The notes: generated by a model from the letters alone, not told the origin. DNA of 64,000 nt from Microbacterium yannicii PS01 (GCF_000304335.1 NZ_CAJF01000017.1:1-64000), one strand, 5' to 3'. Shown: positions 8,272 to 17,159, counted from the first letter of the stretch. Made by a program: numbers and translations.

Positions 8272-9780
8272 TCAGACGGTGGTGCCCGCAGCGGGCATGC
8301 GGGACGGGGATGACGACGGTGCCGGCTCGTGTTCGTCCGACAGCCGGCCCTGAGGCAGCAGCACGGCTGCCACGATGCCGACGGCGTACACGATGGCGAG
8401 CGCCACGAACACCGGTGCGAACACATCGCGGTAGATGGCGGCGATCTGCGTCTGAACGCCGGCGGAAGCCGCATGCACCAGCTGCGGCGTGAGCGTCGCG
8501 GCATCGGTTCCCCGTGGCAGGAGAGCGGCGACCCCGAAGCCGACGACTCCTCCGATGACGGCGGTGGTCACGGTCGAGCCGATCTGACGAACGAGGTTGA
8601 CGGTCGCCGTGATCGCCCCGGTGTCCGAGCGAGGCGCGGCGCTCTGGACGACGGCGATCACGAGGCTCATGAACGCTCCCGTGCCGGCGCCGACGACGAA
8701 CATGACGGCCATCGGCACCCAGAGCGGAAGCCCCACGGGAAGCAGCGCCATGATCGTCAGGCCGACTGCCCCCAGGGCCGTGCCCGCGATCGGGTAGACG
8801 CGGTAATGACCGGTTCGGCTCACCAGGAAGCCCGAGAGGAGGTTGGTCAGCAGCATCCCGAAGACCGTCGCGATCGGGACCAGCCCCGACACCGTCGCGG
8901 AGGTGCGATAGGCCATCTGGAAGTACGTGGGCAGGTAGGCCGTGATCGAGAACAGGCCGATGCCGATGATGGCCGAGAGTGCGACCCCGGCGGAGATCGT
9001 GCGGTTCGCGAAAAGCCGCAACGGCACGATCGGCTCCTGCGCCCGGCGCTCGACGAGGAAGAACGCGGCGAAGCCGGCGGCTGCGACGAGGAATGCGGCG
9101 ATCGCCGGGACCCGCGCCGCCGGGTCGCCGATCCAGGTCACGGCGAGCACGAGAGCGATGAAGGCGACGGCGAATGCGAGCGAGCCGGCGACATCGAAGC
9201 GCGGGCGGGCGGCGCCGTCGATGTGGGGCACCGTGAACACGGCGAACACGAGCGCCGCGATCCCGACCGGCAGGTTGATCCAGAACACCCAGGGCCAGCC
9301 CCAGTAGTCGGTGATGAGGCCGCCCAGGACCGGTCCGATCAGGATCGCGATCGGGAAGGCCGCGCCGATGACGGCCATGTAGCGCGGCCGCTCCCGGGGA
9401 GAGGTGACCTGAGCGACGATCGTCTGAGACATCAGCTGCAGTCCCGACGAGCTCATGCCCTGCACGAGACGCGCGGCGATCAGCCATCCCATGTCGGGCG
9501 CCAGTCCGCACACCAGAGAGGCGACGAGGAAGACGCCGAGTGAGACGAGGAACACTGCACGGGGGCCGACGATGTCACCGAGCCTGCCGAGCACCGGCAT
9601 CACGACCGTGCTGGCGAGCGTGTACCCGACCACGATCCAGCTCATCTGCTCGAGCGCGCCCAGTTCGCCGGCGATCGTCGCGAGGGATGTCGCCACCACC
9701 GTGTGATCCAGGGCGCCGAGGAAGGCGACGGTGAGCAGGGAGGCGACGAGCAGACGGAGCCTGACCGGTGAGAGCGGCAT
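8272..9780 (-). CDS. DHA2-family MFS transporter (EmrB/QacA-like, about 14 TM)
   Basis: Large MFS carrier of about 502 residues with around fourteen hydrophobic segments. The DHA2 signatures are clear: GALDHTVVATSLATIAGEL in helix 1, GRLGDIVGPRAVF between helices 2 and 3, and a GPVLGGLI motif C. Family members export drugs or phenolics with protons. The start is set at ATG 9780, where homologues normally begin. However, ATG 9879 is in frame and lies about five bases below a good -10 box, so a leaderless start with a 33-residue basic extension is possible. It is followed at 31 bp by the GMC oxidase, hinting that glycoside or aglycone export and sugar oxidation are co-regulated. Confidence 0.87.
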   Translation of the reverse strand: MPLSPVRLRLLVASLLTVAFLGALDHTVVATSLATIAGELGALEQMSWIVVGYTLASTVVMPVLGRLGDIVGPRAVFLVSLGVFLVASLVCGLAPDMGWLIAARLVQGMSSSGLQLMSQTIVAQVTSPRERPRYMAVIGAAFPIAILIGPVLGGLITDYWGWPWVFWINLPVGIAALVFAVFTVPHIDGAARPRFDVAGSLAFAVAFIALVLAVTWIGDPAARVPAIAAFLVAAAGFAAFFLVERRAQEPIVPLRLFANRTISAGVALSAIIGIGLFSITAYLPTYFQMAYRTSATVSGLVPIATVFGMLLTNLLSGFLVSRTGHYRVYPIAGTALGAVGLTIMALLPVGLPLWVPMAVMFVVGAGTGAFMSLVIAVVQSAAPRSDTGAITATVNLVRQIGSTVTTAVIGGVVGFGVAALLPRGTDAATLTPQLVHAASAGVQTQIAAIYRDVFAPVFVALAIVYAVGIVAAVLLPQGRLSDEHEPAPSSSPSRMPAAGTTV

Positions 9781-9883
9781 ACGAGTGGTTTCGCCCGAAC
9801 GATCGGGCCGTCGACGCGACCGGTTGTGCCTTCGCCGAAACCATCCGGCGAAGAACGGGTCCGAGGACCCCAACGTCATGTCG

Positions 9884-9912
9884 ATTCTAGACGAGCTTAG
9901 GCTCAAAAACAA
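9884..9912 (-). promoter_or_regulatory. Promoter for the DHA2 exporter/GMC oxidase operon
   Basis: Read on the minus strand, TTGTTT (9912-9907) and TAGAAT (9889-9884) are separated by exactly 17 bases. The spacer contains the small palindrome GAGC-TTAG-GCTC (9893-9904), a possible operator. The predicted transcript start falls close to ATG 9879. The region is clearly more AT-rich than its surroundings. No other gene lies in 9781-9933. Confidence 0.55.
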
Positions 9913-9933
9913 CCAAAGATAGACTTTCGGAGG

Positions 9934-10950
9934 TCAGGATCGGTGACGCGTTCGCGGGCGCGGGCGCGCGACCGGCAGCGGCGGCGCCGCGACGTAGTCG
10001 CCGACCGTCCCCCGAAGCTCGCCGATGCCCTCGACGGTCATCACGACCTCGTCGCCGGGTTGCAGCGGGCGTGGTGTGAGCCCGCCGTTGCGGCCCCACA
10101 GTTCGCCGAGGCATCCGCCGTTGCCGACCGTCCCCGACCCGAGCACGTCGCCCGGCACGACGCGCGCGTTGCGCGAGGCGTAGGCGACGAGCTCGGGAAA
10201 GGGCCACCCCATGTTCGAGACGAGGTCCTCGCCGATCAGCTCTTCGTTGACGCGCACCTCGGCGCGCACCGCAAGGAATCCGTCGGCGTCGAGGTAGGGT
10301 GCGAGCTCGTCGGCCGTGACGATCCACGGGCCGAGGCTCGTGCCGAAATCCTTGCCCTTCGCGGGCCCCAGGCGCACCTTCATCTCGCGGCCCTGCAGGT
10401 CGCGCGCGGACCAGTCGTTCATGATCGTGTAGCCGAAGATGCGGGATGCCGCGGCCTCCGCCGTCAGGTTCACCCCGTCGCTGTGGGAGCTCGACACACC
10501 GGCCCCTGACTCGGTCCCTGAGCCTGTCGAAGGGCCCCCCACGATCGCCGCGACCTCGAGCTCGAAGTCCAGCCGCTCGGTGACCGGAGGCTGGACGGTC
10601 TCGCCCGGACCGAGGATGGTGTGCGGGTTCGTGAAATAGAACGTGGGCGCCTGGTACCACTCGTCGGCGACGTGACTCTTGCCTTCGACGCCGGCGCTCA
10701 CGCCCTCGACGTGCTCTTCGAAGGTCACGAAGTCGCGGACGGATGCCGGCACCAGCGGCGCGAGCAGCGTCACCTCGGCCAGCGGGGTGCCCGTATCGCC
10801 CGCGACGCGGGCGAAGGCGCCGTGTGCGGCCTCCAACCCGGCGGCGAGCACCGCCGCAACGGTCAGCCCGTCGGGGAAGGGCACCACCCGATCGTCGACG
10901 ACGAAACCTTCGCCGACACCGGTCGCCTCTTCCCACCGCGCGAGCCTCAT
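9934..10950 (-). CDS. Fumarylacetoacetate hydrolase (FAH) family protein
   Basis: Cytoplasmic metal-dependent hydrolase or isomerase, 338 residues. The FAH core is visible from about residue 115: RLDFELEVAAIVGG with the metal-binding glutamates, GYTIMNDWSARDLQ, GKDFGTSLGPWIV and GDVLGSGTVGNGG. Members hydrolyse or isomerise 2,4-diketo acids made by aromatic ring cleavage. It is the last gene of the meta-cleavage cluster and overlaps the preceding amidohydrolase by 4 bp. An unusual Gly/Ser-rich insert (GGPSTGSGTESGAGVSSSHS, near 139-158) is encoded by a copy of the dispersed TTCGACAGGCTCA repeat. It falls between two core strands and probably forms a surface loop. Confidence 0.85.
   Translation of the reverse strand: MRLARWEEATGVGEGFVVDDRVVPFPDGLTVAAVLAAGLEAAHGAFARVAGDTGTPLAEVTLLAPLVPASVRDFVTFEEHVEGVSAGVEGKSHVADEWYQAPTFYFTNPHTILGPGETVQPPVTERLDFELEVAAIVGGPSTGSGTESGAGVSSSHSDGVNLTAEAAASRIFGYTIMNDWSARDLQGREMKVRLGPAKGKDFGTSLGPWIVTADELAPYLDADGFLAVRAEVRVNEELIGEDLVSNMGWPFPELVAYASRNARVVPGDVLGSGTVGNGGCLGELWGRNGGLTPRPLQPGDEVVMTVEGIGELRGTVGDYVAAPPLPVARPRPRTRHRS
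10513..10534. repeat. Dispersed TTCGACAGGCTCAGGGACC-type repeat, copy 1
   Basis: The plus strand reads GGTCCCTGAGCCTGTCGAAG, the reverse orientation of the family seen also near 14166, 22587, 47586, 62332 and 63181. It lies inside the FAH gene and encodes the linker-like STGSGT peptide without disturbing the frame. Confidence 0.75.
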
Positions 10951-11987
10951 GCGGGCACCTTCGTCCGCAGCAGCTCTTCGGCGTTGCCCGCAAGGACGCG
11001 GCCCGCGACGTCATCCGGCAGACCCGCCGAGCGCACGAAGGCCACCGGGTCGTCGAGCCCCATGTCGAAGGGGAAGTCGCTGCCCAGCACCACCTGCGAC
11101 GCCCCGGCGACCTCGATGAGATGCCGAAGGGCCGCGGGGTCGTGCACGACCGTGTCGAACCAGATCTTCTTCAGGTAGCTGGACGGCTCGTGCGCGCACC
11201 CGTGCGCGTCGGGCCGTACCCGCCAGGCATGGTCGGATCGCCCGATCGCCGTCGGCAGGTAGCCGCCGCCGTGCGCCGCGACGATCTTCAGGCCCGGGTG
11301 GCGGTCCAGCACGCCGGCGAAGATGAGGTGCGACAGCGCCACGGCGTTCTCAACGGGCTGACCCACGGTGTTCGCGAGGTAGAACCGATCGAGTCGCTCG
11401 TCCAGGCTGCAGCCGAACGGATGCAGGAAAACTACGCAGCCGAGCTCGGCGGCGCGCGCCCAGAACGGCTCGAGCCGTTCGTCCGAGAGCTCGACGTCAC
11501 CGGCGAACGACGAGATCTCGACGCCGGCGAGTCCTCGTCCGAGCACGGCGTCGTCGAGATACTCGACGATCCGTGAAGGATGCTGCAGCGGCACCACGCC
11601 CAGACCCACCAGGCGATCGGGTGCCTGCGCGACGTGCTCGGCGACGAGACGGTTCGTCTCGCCGGCGACCCACACCGCGAGACCTTCGGGCGCCCACGGA
11701 TAGAAGTGGTTCGGCGAGACGCTGACCCACTGCGTCGCAACCCCCTGCGCGTCCATCGCCGCGAGCCGCTCGCGCACATCGGTGAGCTTCGGGATGCGCG
11801 CGCCGACCATCGGACCCGAGACCTTCAGGCTCTCCAGGCCGTTGCGGCGGCGCTCGAGGTCGGCCGCCTCGGCCACCAGCTCGGGCGCGCGCTTCTCGAC
11901 CTCGGCGTGGACGTGCGGCAGCAGAAGGTGCGCGTGGACGTCGGTGACCGTCGCGCCGGTGGACGCTCCGGCTTCGCCGACGCTCAT
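10947..11987 (-). CDS. Amidohydrolase family protein (ACMSD/decarboxylase-like)
   Basis: TIM-barrel metal-dependent hydrolase or decarboxylase of 346 residues, starting MSVGEAGASTGATVTDVHAH at 11987. Its start overlaps the stop of the monooxygenase gene (ATGA). The metal ligands of the ACMSD group are present: HAH near residue 18, LHPFG near 193, AAHGGGYLP, and LGSDFPFDMG near 300. This group decarboxylates or hydrolyses ring-cleavage products and hydroxybenzoates. In this cluster it probably acts after the dioxygenase, on an open-chain acid. The exact substrate is not predictable. A longer frame upstream is only a shadow inside the monooxygenase gene. Confidence 0.85.
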   Translation of the reverse strand: MSVGEAGASTGATVTDVHAHLLLPHVHAEVEKRAPELVAEAADLERRRNGLESLKVSGPMVGARIPKLTDVRERLAAMDAQGVATQWVSVSPNHFYPWAPEGLAVWVAGETNRLVAEHVAQAPDRLVGLGVVPLQHPSRIVEYLDDAVLGRGLAGVEISSFAGDVELSDERLEPFWARAAELGCVVFLHPFGCSLDERLDRFYLANTVGQPVENAVALSHLIFAGVLDRHPGLKIVAAHGGGYLPTAIGRSDHAWRVRPDAHGCAHEPSSYLKKIWFDTVVHDPAALRHLIEVAGASQVVLGSDFPFDMGLDDPVAFVRSAGLPDDVAGRVLAGNAEELLRTKVPA

Positions 11988-13126
11988 GCCGGCTGCGCCA
12001 TCTGCTGCGCGATGCCGAAGATCAGGCCGCCGGCGTCCGCGTCGCGGTTGCCGTCGATCTGCCACTGTCCCAGCTGGACGGATGCCTCGACCACCGCCTG
12101 CGCGCGCGGAAGCCGACGCGCGTGGAACTCGTCCCACAGCGCCGCGTCGACCGTGTCGCGGGAGGTGAGCAGCCCGGTCAGGACGAAGGCGTCCTCGAGA
12201 CCCTGCGCGGCGCCCTGCGCGATGGTCGGCGGGCAGGAGTGGGCCGCGTCTCCGATGATGACGACACGACCGCGGTTCCACGGCTCGGTCACGATGTGCT
12301 GCGTGAACCACGTGTAGTTCGCGCGGGCGCCCTTCTCGAGGTCGGCGCGGATCGCGTTCCAGGGCCCGCCGTATGCGCGTGACTCCTCGAGCATGATGCG
12401 CGTGGCGTCCTCGTCCGAGACCGCGAAGCGGTCCTGGGCCTTCTCGACGAGGAACGCGTACATCGAGTTCTCGCCGGTCGGCGTGTACCCGGCGATGTAG
12501 ACAGGCCCGCCGTAGTACAGCTCGCTGCGGACGACCTCGGCGGGACGCGAGACGAACGTGCGCCAGATGCCCATGCCGGTCGGCTCGGGCTTCTGCTCGA
12601 TGCCGATGAGGTCCCGCACCGTCGAGTGCAGCCCGTCGGCGCCGATCACGAGGTCGTACTCCCCCGCGCTCTCGCCGTCCACGATCACGCTGACCGTGTC
12701 GTCGGGGCCGGCGCCGTCCTCCAGCGCCGTGAGCTTCACGCCGAAGCGCACCTGCGCACCGGCCTTCTGCGCGTGGGCGAGCAGGATCTGGGCGAGCGCG
12801 GGTCGCGGCATCCCCATCGCCGCCGGGTAGTCCGGTCCGCCCGTCTTGACGTCAGGCAGCTCCGCCACGATCGGGGCGTCCGGTCCGGGCGCGCGCAGGT
12901 TCAGGCCCTCGAAGGGGTAGCCGGCCGCGCGGATGTCGTCCCACGCGCCCAGCGCGTCGAAGACGCGCAGCGCGTTCCCCTGCAGCGAGATGCCCGACCC
13001 GAGCGCGCTGAGCTCGGGCTTCGACTCGAACACGTCGACGTCGACGCCCGCCTTCGCGAGCTGGATGGCGGCGGCGAGTCCGGTGACTCCGGCGCCGATG
13101 ACGGCGACCTTGCGTACGGCGGTCAT
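11984..13126 (-). CDS. FAD-dependent aromatic monooxygenase (group A flavoprotein hydroxylase)
   Basis: Flavoprotein that hydroxylates an aromatic ring using NAD(P)H and oxygen; 380 residues. The FAD sites are complete: GAGVTGLAAA near residue 11, VIGADGLHSTVR in the middle, and VVIIGDAAHSCPPTIAQGAA near 300. The nearest types are salicylate or 3-hydroxybenzoate 6-hydroxylases and flavonoid ring hydroxylases such as FdeE. It lies in the same operon as an extradiol dioxygenase, so it most likely installs the second ortho hydroxyl needed for ring cleavage. A gap of 36 bp separates it from the upstream cyclase. The class is certain; the substrate is inferred. Confidence 0.87.
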   Translation of the reverse strand: MTAVRKVAVIGAGVTGLAAAIQLAKAGVDVDVFESKPELSALGSGISLQGNALRVFDALGAWDDIRAAGYPFEGLNLRAPGPDAPIVAELPDVKTGGPDYPAAMGMPRPALAQILLAHAQKAGAQVRFGVKLTALEDGAGPDDTVSVIVDGESAGEYDLVIGADGLHSTVRDLIGIEQKPEPTGMGIWRTFVSRPAEVVRSELYYGGPVYIAGYTPTGENSMYAFLVEKAQDRFAVSDEDATRIMLEESRAYGGPWNAIRADLEKGARANYTWFTQHIVTEPWNRGRVVIIGDAAHSCPPTIAQGAAQGLEDAFVLTGLLTSRDTVDAALWDEFHARRLPRAQAVVEASVQLGQWQIDGNRDADAGGLIFGIAQQMAQPA

Positions 13127-13162
13127 GTCAGAACCTCTCTGTTCTTCAGGATGTTGTTCGGG

Positions 13163-14227
13163 TCAGAGGACGGCCACGGGATTGATCGGCGAGCCGACCG
13201 CTCCGGTGATCGGCAGGGGCGCAGCCGAGAGCAGGAAGTCCCAGCGGCCCCGCGCCGCACACGCGGCGCCGAGCTCTTCGAGGTTCCACATCTCGCCGAT
13301 CGTGAGCCCCATGTTCGGGATCACGACCTGGTGCAGCGGCTGGAACGCCGGCGCATCGAACTCGTTCGGCCGCACCTCAAAGCCCCACGTGTCGGTCGCG
13401 ATGGCGGCGATCTCGGTGCGGTGCAGCCACCCCGCCGTCGTCAGCGAGAGGCCGGGAGCCGGCCCGCCGGCGTAGTCGCCCCAGCCGTCGCGGCGGGTGC
13501 GACCGTACTGGCCGGTGCGCACCAGCACGATGTCGCCGCGTCCGACGACGCTCGACGGCCCCTGGGCGGCGATGGTGGCCTCGAGGTCGGCGACGGTGAC
13601 CGCATAGCCGTCGTCGAGCTCGCCCGACTCGGGGTTGATGTGCCGGCCGACGTCGAGCAGCACGCCGCGGGAGACGACGACGGATGCCGCATGCTCGATG
13701 CCCGTGACGAGGTCGCCCTCGCTCGTGACGACGTCGCCCGCGCGGCGCCCGTTCCATGCGTTGCCGTGGTCGAAGATGTGGCCGAGCCCGTCCCACTGGG
13801 TGGAGCACTGCAACGGCATCGCGATGACGTCATCGGCGCCGCCGATGCCGTGCGGGAAGCCCTGGTTGCCGCGCTCGGCGTCGACGCCGGTGTCGGTCAT
13901 GGTGTGCACCGGGTTGGTGCGGCGGCGCCAGCCCTTCTGCGGGCCGTTCGTGTCGAAGGCCTGCGCCAGCGAGACGACCACGCCGTCGCGCACGAGCGCC
14001 GCGGCCGCCACGCGCTTGGCGGCATCGATGAAGTTGAGCGTGCCGAGCACGTCGTCGTCGCCCCAGCGGCCCCAGTTGCGGTACGCCGCAGCGCGCGCCG
14101 CGATCTCGGCCTCGGGGTCCTGGCGGTCGAGGTCGCCCGGGTCGTCCGACAGTTCCGGTCCCTGTGGTTCGACAGGCTCACCAACCGCTCGAAGCTTCAT
14201 TCCGTCACCGACCGGTCGCAGAGTCAT
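13163..14227 (-). CDS. Cyclase family protein (kynurenine formamidase/polyketide cyclase-like)
   Basis: Metal-dependent hydrolase or cyclase of 354 residues. The motif QWDGLGHIFDHG near residue 140 corresponds to the metal-binding signature of KynB-type cyclases, followed by ARTG-type VLVRTGQYGRTR and the C-terminal VIPNMGLTIGEMWNLEEL. Members act on amides, lactones or ring-cleavage products. The stop precedes the monooxygenase by 36 bp and the start overlaps the second FAH gene by 4 bp. The N-terminus carries VGEPVEPQGP, encoded by a dispersed-repeat copy at 14166. A downstream start, for example the ATG giving MKLRAVGE, would still include it. Confidence 0.82.
   Translation of the reverse strand: MTLRPVGDGMKLRAVGEPVEPQGPELSDDPGDLDRQDPEAEIAARAAAYRNWGRWGDDDVLGTLNFIDAAKRVAAAALVRDGVVVSLAQAFDTNGPQKGWRRRTNPVHTMTDTGVDAERGNQGFPHGIGGADDVIAMPLQCSTQWDGLGHIFDHGNAWNGRRAGDVVTSEGDLVTGIEHAASVVVSRGVLLDVGRHINPESGELDDGYAVTVADLEATIAAQGPSSVVGRGDIVLVRTGQYGRTRRDGWGDYAGGPAPGLSLTTAGWLHRTEIAAIATDTWGFEVRPNEFDAPAFQPLHQVVIPNMGLTIGEMWNLEELGAACAARGRWDFLLSAAPLPITGAVGSPINPVAVL
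14166..14186. repeat. Dispersed TTCGACAGGCTCA repeat, copy 2
   Basis: GGTTCGACAGGCTCACCAAC lies in the 5' end of the cyclase gene. It encodes VGEPVEPQ there, in a different reading frame from copy 1, and the frame is kept. Confidence 0.7.
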
Positions 14228-15198
14228 ACTCCGCTCACCCCCTCGGCGATGCAGCGGACGACCTGGGTGCCCAGGCCCTCGATCGTGCCCGTCATGACGT
14301 CGCCGTCCCGCAGGAACCGTTTCCAGTGCTGACCGTTGCCGGCCGGGCTGCCGGTCAGCAGGATGTCGCCGGGCAGCAGCGGCATGGTCTGCGATGCGCC
14401 CGAGACGAGCGCCGGGATGTCGAACAGCAGGTCGCTGGTCGAGGCATCCTGCATCACGTCGCCGTTCAGTTCCAGACGCACGCTCAGGTTCGAGCCGTCG
14501 ACGTAGGGCGCCGGCACCAGGAAGGGTCCGGTCGGCAGGAAGCCGGGCGCGTTCTTGGCGCGGTACCAGTCAGTGCCGATCTCCTTCATGTCCTTGCGGA
14601 ACACGAGGTCGCGCGTCGTGATGTCGTTGACCATCGTGTAGCCGGCGACGTGATCGAGGGCGTCCTCGCGCGAGACGCGGAACGCCTCTCGGCCGATGAC
14701 GACGGCGAGCTCGAGCTCCCAGTCGTGCACCTCGCTGTAGGGCGGCAGGGCGAGCGGCACGTCGTCGCCGACGACGCACGCGGGCAGGCCGATGAAGAAG
14801 TACGGCTCACCGTTCGCGGCGCGGTCGTCCATCATCTTCGCCGCCGCTTCGCGTGCTTCGTCGGGGGTGCGATCGGAGTTGTTCGTCAGCCCGGCCGCCA
14901 CCAGCTCGATCACGTGCTGGCGGTAGTTCGCACCGGTCTGCAGCACCTGGCGCGGCTCGACCGGAGCGGTCAGCGTGACGTCGGCCAGCGGCATCCACCC
15001 CTCGGCAGTCTCCGCGAGCGCCGCGAGGCGGTCCCATTCGGGGCGGGCGAGGAAGTCGTTGAGGGATGGCGCTCCCAGGTCCTCGGGAGCGAGCGGGCGG
15101 ATGCGATCGCGAACGACCAGTCCCAGACGCAGGGAATCGCCCTGCCGGTAGCGGGCGAGAGCGAAGGGGGCGGTCGTACCGTGCGACGTCGTCGTCAT
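14224..15198 (-). CDS. Fumarylacetoacetate hydrolase (FAH) family protein
   Basis: Second FAH-family enzyme of the cluster, 324 residues. The core is intact: QVLQTGANYRQHV, then HDWELELAVVIG with the metal-binding glutamates, GYTMVNDITTRDLVFR and GDILLTGSPAGNGQ near the C-terminus. It is closer to 2-hydroxyhepta-2,4-diene-1,7-dioate isomerases or acylpyruvate hydrolases than the first FAH protein, which fits two successive steps on a ring-cleavage product. It overlaps the cyclase gene by 4 bp and lies 68 bp downstream of the dioxygenase gene. An assignment to one reaction is not possible from sequence. Confidence 0.85.
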   Translation of the reverse strand: MTTTSHGTTAPFALARYRQGDSLRLGLVVRDRIRPLAPEDLGAPSLNDFLARPEWDRLAALAETAEGWMPLADVTLTAPVEPRQVLQTGANYRQHVIELVAAGLTNNSDRTPDEAREAAAKMMDDRAANGEPYFFIGLPACVVGDDVPLALPPYSEVHDWELELAVVIGREAFRVSREDALDHVAGYTMVNDITTRDLVFRKDMKEIGTDWYRAKNAPGFLPTGPFLVPAPYVDGSNLSVRLELNGDVMQDASTSDLLFDIPALVSGASQTMPLLPGDILLTGSPAGNGQHWKRFLRDGDVMTGTIEGLGTQVVRCIAEGVSGV

Positions 15199-15266
15199 GG
15201 GATCTCCTGATGGGGTGGTGGTGCGGCGGAGGCGACCGATCGGCCGGTCGCCTCCGCCGGGTCTTG

Positions 15267-16286
15267 TCAGCCCTGGCCGTGCTTGGCGTACGGGTTGAAC
15301 AGGGCGTCCTTGATCTCGTCGGGCACGCCCTCCTCGGTCGCGCTCGGGCCGTCGGCCGGCGGGAACGACTCGGTCATCGACATCGGCATCGCGCCGTTGC
15401 GGTAGAAGTTGTTCGATCCCTGCGACGGCTTCCAGGTGTTCGCCTCCCAGTCCGGGACGTAGTTGCGGTAGCCGCCGGTGTTGAGCTCGATGCGCAGGCT
15501 CGACGGCTCGCGGTAATACAGGAAGTTCTGCTCGCCGATGCCGTGGATCGACGGGCCGTACTCGATCGGGATGCCGTTCTCCATCAGCACGTCGGCGGCG
15601 ATGAGCAGCTCCTCACGGGTGTCGACCCAGAAGGCGTAGTGGTTGACGCGACCGGCGCGGGTGGAGCCGTCGAGGACGACGCCCAGGTCGTGCGACTTCT
15701 CGTTGGTGGTGAGGACCGAGAAGACCGAGATCGGAGCCTCGTCGAGGACGGTGCGCGCCATGAAGCGGAAGCCGAGGACGTCGACGTACCACTTCACGAA
15801 GCCGTCGACATCGCTCGTCGCGATCGTCACGTGGTCGAGCTGCCGCGGGGCGCCCGCGACCTTGGACCGCTTCTCGGGGCGGTCAGGGTAGATCGACGCG
15901 ATCTGCGGCTGCGCCTGGTGGCGCGTGACGTCCCAGTGCAGCGTCATCGAGTGCCCGAACGGCCCGGTGAAGCGGTACGCGCGACCGATGTGCGGGACGT
16001 CGTCGAGCCACTCGCCCTGGACGCCGGCCGCCTCGATGCGCTTCGCGGCCTCGTCGAGCGCTTCGGCGCTGGACGTGCGCCAGGCCATGGTCTCGAGCGA
16101 CGGCTCGTCGCCGGGCACCACGACCACGGAGTACGCGTAGTAGTCGCCCCAGCAGCGGAGGTAGACCGCGCCGTCGATCCGGTCGACGACCGTGAGGCCG
16201 ACCTGCTCTTCGTAGAAGCGGACGGAGGCCTCGACGTCGGGCGACGTGATCGCCACGTACGAGAGGTGAGAGAGGAGTTTGATCAT
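15267..16286 (-). CDS. Extradiol ring-cleavage dioxygenase (VOC superfamily, two-domain)
   Basis: Iron-dependent dioxygenase that opens a catechol-type ring beside the two hydroxyls; 339 residues. It starts MIKLLSHLSYVAITSPD at 16286 after GGAAAGG. Two glyoxalase-fold domains are seen (about 5-125 and 148-275). The three Fe(II) ligands are H152 in LDHVTIAT, H216 in VNHYAFWV and E267 in LRIELNTGG. The N-terminal domain lacks the ligands, as in catechol 2,3-dioxygenases. It is the first gene of the cluster, so the meta-cleavage product feeds the FAH, cyclase and amidohydrolase genes that follow. A C-terminal tail of about 60 residues is longer than usual. Confidence 0.9.
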   Translation of the reverse strand: MIKLLSHLSYVAITSPDVEASVRFYEEQVGLTVVDRIDGAVYLRCWGDYYAYSVVVVPGDEPSLETMAWRTSSAEALDEAAKRIEAAGVQGEWLDDVPHIGRAYRFTGPFGHSMTLHWDVTRHQAQPQIASIYPDRPEKRSKVAGAPRQLDHVTIATSDVDGFVKWYVDVLGFRFMARTVLDEAPISVFSVLTTNEKSHDLGVVLDGSTRAGRVNHYAFWVDTREELLIAADVLMENGIPIEYGPSIHGIGEQNFLYYREPSSLRIELNTGGYRNYVPDWEANTWKPSQGSNNFYRNGAMPMSMTESFPPADGPSATEEGVPDEIKDALFNPYAKHGQG

Positions 16287-16391
16287 CGTTGAACCTTTCC
16301 GGGAGGCCGGAACCTCCCGACCTTCTTCCACTATCCAGCCGAAGCCGTCATCACGGAAGCGGATTCTGTCAATGCCGGGAATCACTGGCGT

Positions 16392-17159
16392 TTATATGGC
16401 GGTCGACATGCCGAGAATCGCGCCGGCCCCAGCAGCATCGTGATGGAGGTCGGCGAGATCCGTTGGCGGAGCACCGGAGAGCGATGCCACCGCGCGACGC
16501 AGCGCGAGCCGGAGCCCGGTCTCCCAGTGGGGTCGCGGCTCGCGCGTCCCGTCACCACCGACGACCCGGATCCGCCGCTCGAGTGTGGCATCGTCGATGC
16601 GCACCTCGGTGCGCTCTGGCCCGATGGCGAGGATCTCGAAGGCCGGGCGCACGCCGTCGGCCGCCTGGGTGATCGACAGCGACACCGGAGCGCCGCTCGC
16701 GGTCCGTCCGGTCGCGATCGTGGCGACCGCCGTGTGCGCGGCGCCGTCTACGCCCAGCCCCTCGCCGGCCAGAAGACGCACCCATCCGACGGCATCCCGG
16801 GTGGCGGCGAGACCATCCGCTGCGACGCTGACGACATCGGCGACGAAGATGTGCATGCGCGATGCCGCGTTCCCCAGGGCGGGGAGGTCCGGAGGGAGGC
16901 GCGGCCGATCGAGGACGACGGGTGTGCCCGCCCGCTGCAGCGCATGGATCCGCTCCCCGCTCACCGCCGCAGGATCGGCGACGACCAGCGCGACAGCGCC
17001 TTCCCCGGCGAGCTCGAGAGCCCTCTCAGTCCAATCCTCGTCACCGTCGAGGACGCAGATCGCACCGGACGGTCCCGGCACCTGCTCCAGCGTGCCGGCG
17101 AGCCGGCCGAGCACTCCCATGTGCGAGGTCGCCTGGGTCCAGACCGGCGCCCGGGTCAT
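16392..17159 (-). CDS. Uncharacterised protein encoded with a Gfo/Idh/MocA dehydrogenase
   Basis: A 255-residue soluble protein whose ATG overlaps the stop of the upstream dehydrogenase by four bases, so the two are translated together. No complete family motif is recognisable. The N-terminal half has alternating strand-helix segments (GAICVLDGDED, VALVVADPAAVSGER, GTPVVLDRPRLPPDLPALG), like a Rossmann-type domain that has lost its Gly-rich loop. The C-terminal half (SLSITQAADGVRPAFEILAI, LALRRAVASLSGAPPTDLAD) resembles the substrate domain of Gfo/Idh proteins. It could be a degenerate dehydrogenase serving as a non-catalytic subunit. Function is not known. A 105-bp gap separates it from the dioxygenase gene. 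Confidence 0.75.
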   Translation of the reverse strand: MTRAPVWTQATSHMGVLGRLAGTLEQVPGPSGAICVLDGDEDWTERALELAGEGAVALVVADPAAVSGERIHALQRAGTPVVLDRPRLPPDLPALGNAASRMHIFVADVVSVAADGLAATRDAVGWVRLLAGEGLGVDGAAHTAVATIATGRTASGAPVSLSITQAADGVRPAFEILAIGPERTEVRIDDATLERRIRVVGGDGTREPRPHWETGLRLALRRAVASLSGAPPTDLADLHHDAAGAGAILGMSTAI

